From Verrucomicrobiota bacterium (GTDB taxonomy: Bacteria > Verrucomicrobiota > Verrucomicrobiia > Verrucomicrobiales > Verrucomicrobiaceae), in NCBI GenBank assembly GCA_026397715.1, contig JAPLUN010000025.1, positions 1-41,981 on the forward strand: 41,981 bases of DNA. The letters run 5' to 3'. Within the stretch, counting starts at the first letter, position 1, and each line of letters begins with the position of its first letter. Positions 18,045 through 26,661 of this stretch are shown piece after piece. The notes under the pieces are model-generated. The model did not search any database and was not told where the DNA came from. It saw only the letters and a program-made list of their open reading frames with translations. The position numbers were made by a program, and so were the translations under genes.

Positions 18045-21000
18045 ATGTACCACCGAATCATCCTGTTCTTCGTTCTTGCCCAAACTTTGACGGCCACCCC
18101 GATCGATGATGCGGAGGTGCTGCTGCAACGCCAGCGCTACTCAGATGCAGCCACCACGCTGACCGATGCCGTCATCACAGCTTCTGCGGACGCGGGCTAT
18201 GCCTATTATCTGCGGGGTGTTGCCCGTGCGGAATCCAAACAGCCTGCAGCAGCCATCACCGACTGCGACGCCATTCCCGCAGGCCATGCCTGGCAGCGCA
18301 AGGCGCTGTTCTTAAAAGCGCAGTGCCTCGCTGAACTCAAGCGCCATCAGGAGGCCGAAGCCATCTACAGTTCGGAAGCCACACGACTGTTTGCAACGAC
18401 GCGCAAAGAAAAGCTGGCGGAGGCGCTCATTGCCTTGGCGCAGGAGATCACCAAACCGGCCGTGCCAGGCCAAAGCGTGGGCAGCGACGCACAGAACAAG
18501 GCGCTGGCGCTTTACAGAAAGGCACAGGAACTGGAGACCGGCCCAAAGATGCGCGAACAGCTCCTCTTTCATACGGTGGTCAGCGTGCGCGACTTGAACC
18601 AACGCAATGAGTTGCCGCAGGCCTGCGATGCCTACCTGCGTGAATTTGATCCCGACTGGCGCGGACTCATTGGCAGCCCACCACCGTCATCCACTACGAA
18701 GGAAACAGGCACCCACCGCTGGGAAGTGCGCCAGATGCTCATCGAAGGCATGCTGCAGGCAGGGGGGAGCGCCGACGCACGCCGCTATGCGGAGGATGTT
18801 CTGACCCATTGGAAGACCAAGGCTCCAGCCGCAGGAACGAAACCGGATCAAGGCGACATCGAATGGCAGATCTGTCGCAGCCATGGAGCACTGACCATTC
18901 AGCCTGTTCAATCTGAACAGCTGCCGCACAGCAGCAATGGCATGCAGCAAGGCACCCAGATCGTGCAGCAAAATGCGCCGGTCAGCATTATTCCGTCCGC
19001 AGATCCTGCGAAGCACATCGCCAGCTTGCGGCAGTTTTTGAAGGTTCATCCATCCCACCCTAGATCGGCGGAGGCTGCGTTCACATTGATCCAGGTGCTG
19101 GCTTCACAAAACAAAAGCGATGAGGCCCAGGAAGCCTGCAAAGCTTTGTATGACCGCTCGGACTGGCCTGCCCCTGCGGCAAACGAACAGGACAAACGCA
19201 CACCGGCCGAGCGCCTTGAATCCTGGCGGCAGATGGCATTCTTCCAGATCGGCGCACTTCGCTTTGCCGCGCGGCAGTATCCGCAGGCCATCGAGCAGTG
19301 GCGCGCCTACATCTCCAAACATCCCGACGGCAGCCTGTGGCAGCAGGCGCAGGCACGCATCATGGAGGCTGAGTTTCAGCTCTGCCTCGATGCCGTGGCC
19401 ACCAACAACCGCGAGGAGGCTGCTAAGCGCTTCGATGCCTTCATTGCTGCACACCCGCTGGACCCGCGCTGCGCACAGCTCCTCTTTTTAAACGGCCAGT
19501 GGCAGTTCACCGCAGCACAGGAACTCGCTAAAAAGGAGGCTGGCAAACCGCGCTCGCCTGAGCTGACCAAGCTGTTTGAAAATGCCATCACCGAGTGGGC
19601 CCGCCTGATCATCAAGCATCCGCAGAGCGAGGAGGCCTCGCTGGCGCTCTACCGCACCAGCATCATCCAGGCCGAGCACCTTGACCGGCATGAAGAAGCG
19701 CTGAACACATTCCAAAGACTCACCTGGGGCGGGTGGAAGCAGCTCGCGGCCGAACGCGCCGCCATGATGCCGCAGCGCTCTCTCGCGCTGCGTACACCGC
19801 GCACTTTCCGCAGCAACGAAACCGCCCAGGTGCGCGTGAATGTGCGCAACATCGAAAAGCTCAAGGTCTCGCGCTATATCCTCAATCTCGAAGATTTCTT
19901 CCGCAGCCGTCATCGCCTTGATGGTGAATCAGGCATCGGCTCCCTCGACATCGATTTGATCCAGCCGGACAAAACATGGGAGGTGAACATCGAAGGCTAC
20001 ACGCGGCTCAAGCCGATTGAGCAGACCATCGATGTGCCGTTTGATGGCACCAAGCCCGGCGTTTGCCTCATCCGTGTCGAGGGCGAGGACTGGCAGGCCA
20101 GCACGATCGTGATCCGCAGTGACATTGATCTCATCGTGCAGTCCGCGTGGACCGAAGCACTGGTGTTTGTGCAAGACCGCATCAAAGGCACGGCCGTGGC
20201 GGATGCGGAGGTGCTGCTCAGCAACGGCAAGGAAATCCTCGGCCAGGGCCGCACGGGCAAAGATGGCGTGTTCCGCTTGCGCGGTGAAATGATCCGCGCT
20301 GCAGCAGATCTCTGCGCCTACGTGCGCACGGACGCAGGCGTGGCCATTCAGCGTCTCAATCTGCGCGGCATGACGCAGGGCGGCATCATTCGGGATGTGC
20401 AGGACGGCGCTTACAGTGTTCCCGGCGGCCGCGAGTATGAGATCAGCATCACCGACGAACGTAAGCGTGTCTTGCGCCGCATGAAATCAAAGCTCAGCGA
20501 CTTCGGCACCTTCACCCACAGCGTCCCCCTGCCCGCCTCCGCGCCCATAGGCAGCTACCACATCACCGCAAAAGCTGTGGAAGGAGATGAAACCCACGAA
20601 GCCTGGTTCAACGTGCATGAGTTTGAAATCGCCGAGATCACCGCCGAGATCGAGACGAAGCCCGATGCGGTGTTTCGGGGTGACCGCATCGAAGGAACCC
20701 TGCGCGTGAACTACTCATGGGGAGCTCCGCTGGTGGACGAACCCGTGCGTCTGCGTCTGCCCGACGGTCGCCTGCTTGAGGGTAAAACCGATGCTGCAGG
20801 TGCCTTCACCTTCACGCAGGAGACCACCGCCTTTCAGCCCGGTGAGTTCCTCCGCTTCGACGCCGATCTGCCTGCGCGCCGTCGCAGCGCGCATCATGCT
20901 GTGAGCCTGCTGCATTCCGGCGTTCAGCTCGTGTGGGATCGTCTGCCTGATCCGGCGCTCACCGGAGAGCCTTCCATCATTCGCATCAAGGCGCTGGATC

Positions 21001-24000
21001 ATCACGGCAAACCCACGGCGGCTACGGTGAAGATCATGCTCTCGCGTCTCGACAATCAGCCGCAGAACCCGGTGCTCTCCGGCCTGCCCGGGCTGGTGTA
21101 CATTCCCACCGCCAGCGCACCGGCACGCATCGCGGAGTTCACCGTGCAGACAGATGCCAAGACGGGGATCGGCAGCTCCAGTGTGGTGGTGCAGTCCGCG
21201 ATGCGTCATCAACTCCTGGCTCAAACCACCGACGCTCGCGGCAACGTCGTCGAGAGCACAGCTCACTTCGATGTTTCCGGCCCCGAGGATACAACAAAGC
21301 TGATCCTGTTCAGCGACCAAACCGAAGTCAACGAAGGCAGCGCATTCAAAGTCGATGCCCACAGCCGCGTCACCGCACCGCTGGCGCTGGTTACCCTCGC
21401 AGGTGAACACATGATCGAACACCGCATCATCAAACTGAGCATCGGTCACAATGAACTGCCCGTCGCCGTCGCTGCGGCACACTGGCCGCAGTTCGAGGTC
21501 AGTGTGGCTTTTCTTGATGGCGACAAACTGCACAGCGCGCACAGCGGCTTTGTGGTGAAGCGCCCGCTCAAGATCGAAATCCAAACACCTGCCCAGCCCG
21601 TCAAACCCCATGAGGCCGCCGAGATCACGCTCACCACCACCGACGCGAATGGCAAACCAGTGTCCGCAGAGCTCAGCCTCGCACTCGCCAGCGCGGCGTT
21701 GTTTGCGCAATACTCTGACGACACCGAAGACATCGACGAATATTTTCACGGCAGCCTGCGTCGTTACAACAGTGTGCGCATCGGCAGCAACGCGAGCTTC
21801 CAGCACCGCGCTTCTTCCCAGCTCCTCACCAAGGATGAATCTGGCAATGTCATCGCCATTGCAGACGGCGCGCAGTCCCACATCGACCTGCTGCGTCATA
21901 TGGAGCAAAGGGAACAGAGCGTGTGGTACGAGCAGGCGGCTGTACAGCAGCGGTTACGCTCAGGACCTATGAACATGAACGGGTTTTCCAACCTGGCCGA
22001 AAATGATGGGTCACAAGGGGGGCGATCGCTGAAAATCATCAGTGGCGGCATGGTTGTAGCCAGCGGCAGCTCTTTAGTGCTCGGTGGATTGAGCTCGAAC
22101 ACCCTCACCTTTCAAGGATCCGGCACAGTCACTGGCAACATGGGAGGCGCAATGATCGATAACCAGCAACTTCTCAACACCACCACTTCGCCGAATGCTT
22201 ACTCAATGACAGGGTCTGCTCCATTTCCATATGGAGGTGGCCCGATAACGGCCGGAAATCGATCCGGAGGCTATAACATTAACAACGCCAGCATTGACAT
22301 GACACTCGGCTCAGGCTTCCCGAGCGCAGGAGGACAAGCCAATGGCCAGCCCTATGCGCCAGACGCGCAGTGGCACTGCCCGCTTGTGACCGATGCCTCC
22401 GGCAAAGTGAAAGTGACTTTGACCGCACCGGCCATGGCGGGAGCATGGCGTTTGTCGAGCCGTGGCTGCACAGTGACAACGAATGTAGGACAGGCCGAGG
22501 AGGAGATGACGACCAAGGCGGAGTTCATGGCGGAAGTACGAATGCCCACCACTCTCATTTCAGGAGACACCTTCACACCACGCCTGCTGCTACACGGAGC
22601 ACCCGAAAACGAGACGACCGCTCAGACCAGCTTTGAGACCGCAGGTGTCCCGAAAGAGCAAAAGCGCTCCGCAACTCTCAAACCCCAAGGCTCCACGGAA
22701 GTGGTCTTTGATCCCGTCAAAGTCCCTGAACTTCCGGGCCTGAGCATCTCCTCAGCCTCAATCAAGACGGCAAAGGACACCCGCGCTCTGCCCTCAAACT
22801 TCATGGTGTTGCCATTCGGTGAAACAACTACCAGTCATGCGCTGAAGATTGTTTCGGCTCCTGGAGAAGCAGCTTTCACGGTCGTTCCTTCCCAGCAGCT
22901 TCTGGTGTCTGCTTTCTCCTCGCCTCTGACGCTGCTGCAATCCATGGGTCACTCTTCACAGACGGCTGCCAGCAGACTGCTGAGCCATGTGTCGGCGGCA
23001 CGTGCTGGCAAACCTGCGGATGAAAGCCCGATCCGCCTGCTCATCGCTGAGCTCCAGATCACTCAGCAGGATGGCGGCTGGACATGGCAGGATGTCAAAT
23101 GGCAGCACGACAGCGTGGTCACGAGTCTTGGGCTGTGGGCGCTGCTGGAGGCGAGAGCGCTCGGCTTTGATGTCGAAGACAGTGCGATCAAATCAGCGAC
23201 CTCTTATTTGAAGAAAGCCCTGGCGATCATTCCGCCTGATGAGCCGGACAAAGCAGCCGTCATTTTATATGCACTCGCTTGCGTGAGTGAGGCGGACTTC
23301 TCCGTGGCCAATCGCATGTATCGCGACCGCTTGAAGCTGAATGACCCAGCGCTCGCATGGCTGGCAGCCGCCTTTCAGCGCATGAACCGAACCGAGGAAG
23401 CGAAGGAACTGCTCAAGGCCCTCGAAGCAAAACCCACCTGGACCGGCAGCAAAACCACCTCGCGGCTGAGCAGCAAAGACGACACGACTGCCATCCTGCT
23501 TTACGCCGCAGCGAAGACCCAGCCCAGCTCCGCTTTGGCCAAGAAGGCGGCGGATGCGCTGCAGCAGCAGCTTGGTGTTTCACTGGGAGCTGACTCTGCC
23601 CTCCAAGGACTTTGGACAGCGGCGCTGGCGGAGCATTTCATCAGCAGCGGCATGCACCAGACGCCTCAGGCGGAGGAATTGAAACTGACGCTGAATGGTG
23701 AGCAGCATGCCGCCGGCAATGGTGGAGTCATTCGCATCCCCACCCCCAAGGCAGGTGCGAACGGCAAGTTCAATATCAGCGTGAACTACAAGACCGACAA
23801 GGCCGCGCCCATCATCATCGCGACCTTCGTCAATGAGAAGGCCATTGATCCGAAAGCAGCCACGGTGGGTTCACTGCCAACGGTGGCAAAGCGTGCATGG
23901 CTGCATGAAGGTCTGCGGCATCATGACAAGCCCTTGGAAGCGGAGAGCAGCTCGCCGGTGAACGTGGCGGCCCATGGGCAACGCCTGCGCGTGCGTTTGG

Positions 24001-26120
24001 AATTGAAGGCACCCAAGCAGGCGCAGAACGGCTATGTCATCATTGATGAACCGCTGCCGGGTGGCTGCATGTTTGTTCCCGGTTCTCTAGAGGCAGAGCA
24101 TGCCCGTTTGGAGCAGCTCCCGGGCATGTTGCGGTTGTGGTTCATCCCGGGAACATTCACCGAAGATACGCAGATCAGCTATGAGCTGATGGCCTTGCAC
24201 CCTGGCAGCTACCGCATAGTGCCCACACGCGTGCGTGATGCCTGCCAGCACGAACGCTTCAATGCCGGACCTGATGGAAAGCTGACCATCCTTGCCCCTG
24301 GCCAGCCAACCACCGACCCGTATGTGATGAACGGCTTTGAGCACCTGGAACTGGCGGAGCTGCTGTTTGATGCAGGCGAGCTTGAAGCAGCGCGCACACA
24401 CCTTGAACTCCTGCGCAATGATGCCGAGGCAATGAAATACCACGAACGCGACATTGCGCGCATGCTGCTGTGGATTCACACCTCGCGTGAGGGCATGGAT
24501 GCCAAGCAAATCGTGGAGTTGTTCGAAGCACTCAGTGAGAGGCATCCGGACATCGTGATTCCCTTCGACAAGATTCTGAAAGTGGCCGCCGCCTACCGGC
24601 AGATGGGAGAATTTGAACGCGCCTGGCTGGTCTATCGCGCCACCATGGAGAGCAGCTTTGTCAGTGATGCGGGTGTGAGCGCGGCGCTGGAAACCGCAGG
24701 TGATTTCCCCGGCAGCGCGGAGCATCAGATCGGCCTGTGGATGGAATACCCGAACGGCGCGGACAGCCTTCTGGCCTTCTTCAGTCTGGCGCAGCGCTTT
24801 CAAGAATTTGCCGCCAATCCCACCACTGTGCCGCTGCGCCCAGGAGCAGCCAAGTGGACAAAGAACCAGTTGCTGGAGCGCAGCCGTGATCTGCTGCGTC
24901 GTGTCCTGACCCTCTATGCCAAGGACGATCTGGCGGACGATGCCGCATTCAGTCTGGCCAATGTCTTCTTTGATCTCAAAGACTACAAGAGCGTGGTGCA
25001 GACGGCAGGAAATGCCGCGACGACCTTCACTAAAAGCAGCTTCCTGAACAACTTCCACTACATGACGGCGCTGGGCCGCTTCTGGCAGTATCAGTTTCCC
25101 GAAGCCCTCGCTGCAGCCGCACCGGTGGCCGCAGGCAGCAGCGATGACGCGCCAAATGCCCGCTACATCACCGCGCAGATTCATCACGCGCAAGGCAAGT
25201 TTGCCGAGGCGGTGCGCTGGTATGAAAAAGTGAAGGACGACTTTGAAGACGCTCGCGAGTCCATCACCATGCTGCAGGAGAAAGCCGTGAAGCTGCCCTT
25301 TGCCACGCGGACAAAGCCCGGCGAGCCGGTGAAAATCGAACTGGAGCACCGCAATGTGAAGGAGGCTGCGCTGCTCATCTACCGGGTGGATTTGATGAAG
25401 CTGCAGGAGCGGCAGAAAGATCTCAATAGCGTCGGCAGCGTGAATCTCTCCGGCATCACCCCGCAGGCTGAGATGAAGGTGCCTTTGGGAGATGGCATGG
25501 ATTACGCCTGGAAAAAGCGCTCCATTGAGCTGCCACTGAAGGAAGAAGGTGCCTACCTCGTGATCTGCCGTGGCGACTCACAGATGACCAGCAGCCTCGT
25601 GCTGATCACCACTCTGGACATGGAGGTGCACGAGGACGCCGAGAACGGGGCCGTGCGCGTGCAGGTGCGCGACACTGTGCGCAATGCCTACGTGGCCGAT
25701 GCCGACATCGCCGCCTATGACACCAGCGGCGCAGCGCAGCCGCAGAAGGGGCGCACTGATCCACGCGGAGCTTTCAATGCCTCCGGCATCCATGGGCAGG
25801 CCGTCGTCGTTGTGAAGCTCGGCGACTCCCGCTACGCGGTCTTTCGCAGCAGCGGCAATCTGATGCCGCTGGCTGCAGGTGGTGCTCCTAACCGGGGAGT
25901 GAACGCACCTGCTCCCGCCCAGCAGGGCCGCGTTTTCCCCGGCCACGGCCAAGTCACCGGTGACAGCAAGATGTCCAGCAAACCCGAGGGCAAGGACGCC
26001 TATCTCTTCAACGTGCGCGGCAAACTCAACCTCAACAATTCAGACAACCGCGCCGCCTGGTCTGAGAAGCTCAAAAACGAAGGCAAGGGCGTCAAGGCGG
26101 AGAAGGCCTTCAAGAAATGA
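18045..26120 (+). CDS. Giant alpha-2-macroglobulin-like protein with TPR modules
   Basis: A 2691-residue exported protein. Order: signal peptide (about 1-18); TPR-like helices (20-560); macroglobulin-type beta domains (about 573-1300), including a carboxypeptidase-like strand set near 700; a Gly/Ser/Asn-rich low-complexity segment (about 1305-1435) where the bait region would lie; the A2M domain beginning WHCPLVTDASGKVKV (about 1443); a thioester-domain-like alpha barrel (about 1617-1880, GGWTWQDVKWQHDSVVTSLGLW); a receptor-binding-like beta domain (about 1985-2085, DEPLPGGCMFVPGS); a second TPR stretch (2090-2410); and a second macroglobulin-like module (2417-2570) with a basic tail. The thioester motif CxEQ is replaced by GHSSQ at 1635-1639. 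Known bacterial relatives trap proteases in the envelope; without the thioester it may act non-covalently or structurally (inference). The last four bases overlap the next gene. Confidence 0.88.
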   Translation: MYHRIILFFVLAQTLTATPIDDAEVLLQRQRYSDAATTLTDAVITASADAGYAYYLRGVARAESKQPAAAITDCDAIPAGHAWQRKALFLKAQCLAELKRHQEAEAIYSSEATRLFATTRKEKLAEALIALAQEITKPAVPGQSVGSDAQNKALALYRKAQELETGPKMREQLLFHTVVSVRDLNQRNELPQACDAYLREFDPDWRGLIGSPPPSSTTKETGTHRWEVRQMLIEGMLQAGGSADARRYAEDVLTHWKTKAPAAGTKPDQGDIEWQICRSHGALTIQPVQSEQLPHSSNGMQQGTQIVQQNAPVSIIPSADPAKHIASLRQFLKVHPSHPRSAEAAFTLIQVLASQNKSDEAQEACKALYDRSDWPAPAANEQDKRTPAERLESWRQMAFFQIGALRFAARQYPQAIEQWRAYISKHPDGSLWQQAQARIMEAEFQLCLDAVATNNREEAAKRFDAFIAAHPLDPRCAQLLFLNGQWQFTAAQELAKKEAGKPRSPELTKLFENAITEWARLIIKHPQSEEASLALYRTSIIQAEHLDRHEEALNTFQRLTWGGWKQLAAERAAMMPQRSLALRTPRTFRSNETAQVRVNVRNIEKLKVSRYILNLEDFFRSRHRLDGESGIGSLDIDLIQPDKTWEVNIEGYTRLKPIEQTIDVPFDGTKPGVCLIRVEGEDWQASTIVIRSDIDLIVQSAWTEALVFVQDRIKGTAVADAEVLLSNGKEILGQGRTGKDGVFRLRGEMIRAAADLCAYVRTDAGVAIQRLNLRGMTQGGIIRDVQDGAYSVPGGREYEISITDERKRVLRRMKSKLSDFGTFTHSVPLPASAPIGSYHITAKAVEGDETHEAWFNVHEFEIAEITAEIETKPDAVFRGDRIEGTLRVNYSWGAPLVDEPVRLRLPDGRLLEGKTDAAGAFTFTQETTAFQPGEFLRFDADLPARRRSAHHAVSLLHSGVQLVWDRLPDPALTGEPSIIRIKALDHHGKPTAATVKIMLSRLDNQPQNPVLSGLPGLVYIPTASAPARIAEFTVQTDAKTGIGSSSVVVQSAMRHQLLAQTTDARGNVVESTAHFDVSGPEDTTKLILFSDQTEVNEGSAFKVDAHSRVTAPLALVTLAGEHMIEHRIIKLSIGHNELPVAVAAAHWPQFEVSVAFLDGDKLHSAHSGFVVKRPLKIEIQTPAQPVKPHEAAEITLTTTDANGKPVSAELSLALASAALFAQYSDDTEDIDEYFHGSLRRYNSVRIGSNASFQHRASSQLLTKDESGNVIAIADGAQSHIDLLRHMEQREQSVWYEQAAVQQRLRSGPMNMNGFSNLAENDGSQGGRSLKIISGGMVVASGSSLVLGGLSSNTLTFQGSGTVTGNMGGAMIDNQQLLNTTTSPNAYSMTGSAPFPYGGGPITAGNRSGGYNINNASIDMTLGSGFPSAGGQANGQPYAPDAQWHCPLVTDASGKVKVTLTAPAMAGAWRLSSRGCTVTTNVGQAEEEMTTKAEFMAEVRMPTTLISGDTFTPRLLLHGAPENETTAQTSFETAGVPKEQKRSATLKPQGSTEVVFDPVKVPELPGLSISSASIKTAKDTRALPSNFMVLPFGETTTSHALKIVSAPGEAAFTVVPSQQLLVSAFSSPLTLLQSMGHSSQTAASRLLSHVSAARAGKPADESPIRLLIAELQITQQDGGWTWQDVKWQHDSVVTSLGLWALLEARALGFDVEDSAIKSATSYLKKALAIIPPDEPDKAAVILYALACVSEADFSVANRMYRDRLKLNDPALAWLAAAFQRMNRTEEAKELLKALEAKPTWTGSKTTSRLSSKDDTTAILLYAAAKTQPSSALAKKAADALQQQLGVSLGADSALQGLWTAALAEHFISSGMHQTPQAEELKLTLNGEQHAAGNGGVIRIPTPKAGANGKFNISVNYKTDKAAPIIIATFVNEKAIDPKAATVGSLPTVAKRAWLHEGLRHHDKPLEAESSSPVNVAAHGQRLRVRLELKAPKQAQNGYVIIDEPLPGGCMFVPGSLEAEHARLEQLPGMLRLWFIPGTFTEDTQISYELMALHPGSYRIVPTRVRDACQHERFNAGPDGKLTILAPGQPTTDPYVMNGFEHLELAELLFDAGELEAARTHLELLRNDAEAMKYHERDIARMLLWIHTSREGMDAKQIVELFEALSERHPDIVIPFDKILKVAAAYRQMGEFERAWLVYRATMESSFVSDAGVSAALETAGDFPGSAEHQIGLWMEYPNGADSLLAFFSLAQRFQEFAANPTTVPLRPGAAKWTKNQLLERSRDLLRRVLTLYAKDDLADDAAFSLANVFFDLKDYKSVVQTAGNAATTFTKSSFLNNFHYMTALGRFWQYQFPEALAAAAPVAAGSSDDAPNARYITAQIHHAQGKFAEAVRWYEKVKDDFEDARESITMLQEKAVKLPFATRTKPGEPVKIELEHRNVKEAALLIYRVDLMKLQERQKDLNSVGSVNLSGITPQAEMKVPLGDGMDYAWKKRSIELPLKEEGAYLVICRGDSQMTSSLVLITTLDMEVHEDAENGAVRVQVRDTVRNAYVADADIAAYDTSGAAQPQKGRTDPRGAFNASGIHGQAVVVVKLGDSRYAVFRSSGNLMPLAAGGAPNRGVNAPAPAQQGRVFPGHGQVTGDSKMSSKPEGKDAYLFNVRGKLNLNNSDNRAAWSEKLKNEGKGVKAEKAFKK

Positions 26121-26626
26121 GTAATTGTACCCATTGCAAGCGCATCATTCTGAGGACCTGTTCCCCCATGCACACCCATTGTTTTCCGCTTCTCTGCGTC
26201 TTTGCCCTCGCATCCTGCGCCACTCCGCCCGATTCGGAAACAAAACCGATGGGTGAGAATGTGCTGAGCAAGGAGGCGATCCATGCGGCCAAGAACGGCC
26301 CCGTCGATTTCACGGCGCATGTGAAGCCAGTGCTGGAAACGAAATGTGTGATGTGCCACAACCACAAAGCACTGCCGGGCCACGGGAGTCTCGAAAACCG
26401 CCAGGAGGCAGTGCGCTCAGGTGCATTGGGAGCCTACATCATTCCGGGGCAGCCGGAGAAGAGCCTTTTGGTGGCTAATGTGAAGACCGTACATCAAAAA
26501 GTCAGTGCCATGCCCGCCGTGGGAGAGCGTTTGACGCAGGATGAGTGCGTGATCCTGACGAAATGGGTCAAGGAAGGTGCGCAATGGCCAGCGGGCAAAG
26601 CGGGCGCACTGCATTTTCTACCATGA
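26117..26626 (+). CDS. Small cytochrome c-type (PSCyt1-like) lipoprotein
   Basis: A 169-residue exported haem protein. It has a lipobox LASC with the lipidated cysteine at residue 34 and one CxxCH haem site, CVMCH, at 77-81. A likely distal Met lies in SAMPAVGERL (about 132), and the PSCyt1-like end is TKWVKEGAQWPAGKAG. The start is uncertain: ATG at 26117 overlaps the stop of the giant gene as ATGA and supplies the basic residues of a signal peptide, while ATG at 26168 would give a very short, uncharged signal. I prefer 26117. It is probably cotranslated with the alpha-2-macroglobulin-like protein. Its last 70 bases have a near-identical partner at 30654-30725. Confidence 0.85.
   Translation: MSNCTHCKRIILRTCSPMHTHCFPLLCVFALASCATPPDSETKPMGENVLSKEAIHAAKNGPVDFTAHVKPVLETKCVMCHNHKALPGHGSLENRQEAVRSGALGAYIIPGQPEKSLLVANVKTVHQKVSAMPAVGERLTQDECVILTKWVKEGAQWPAGKAGALHFLP
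26558..26604 (+). repeat. Direct repeat, left copy (3' end of cytochrome lipoprotein gene)
   Basis: 47 bp matching 30657-30703 at 43 positions in the same orientation. All four mismatches fall in codon third positions and keep the amino acid (AAA/AAG, GGT/GGC, CAA/CAG, CCA/CCG). The two copies flank the NUDIX-unknown-TIR cassette. Confidence 0.9.
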
Positions 26627-26634
26627 TGTGACGT

Positions 26635-26654
26635 GCCTGCACAGTGCAGCAGGC
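26635..26654. terminator. Possible bidirectional hairpin between convergent genes
   Basis: GCCTGC and GCAGGC form a six-bp GC-rich stem with an eight-base loop in the 35 bp between the cytochrome lipoprotein stop and the TIR gene stop. There is no U tract, so termination is only suggested. Confidence 0.35.
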
Positions 26655-26661
26655 CAGGATA

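Noticed and set aside
20715..21908. 397-residue minus-strand open frame inside the giant gene
   Set aside because: The plus strand carries continuous macroglobulin domains there; the minus frame shows no recognisable domain or start context.
24087..25349. 420-residue minus-strand open frame inside the giant gene
   Set aside because: Shadow of the second TPR module, for the same reasons.
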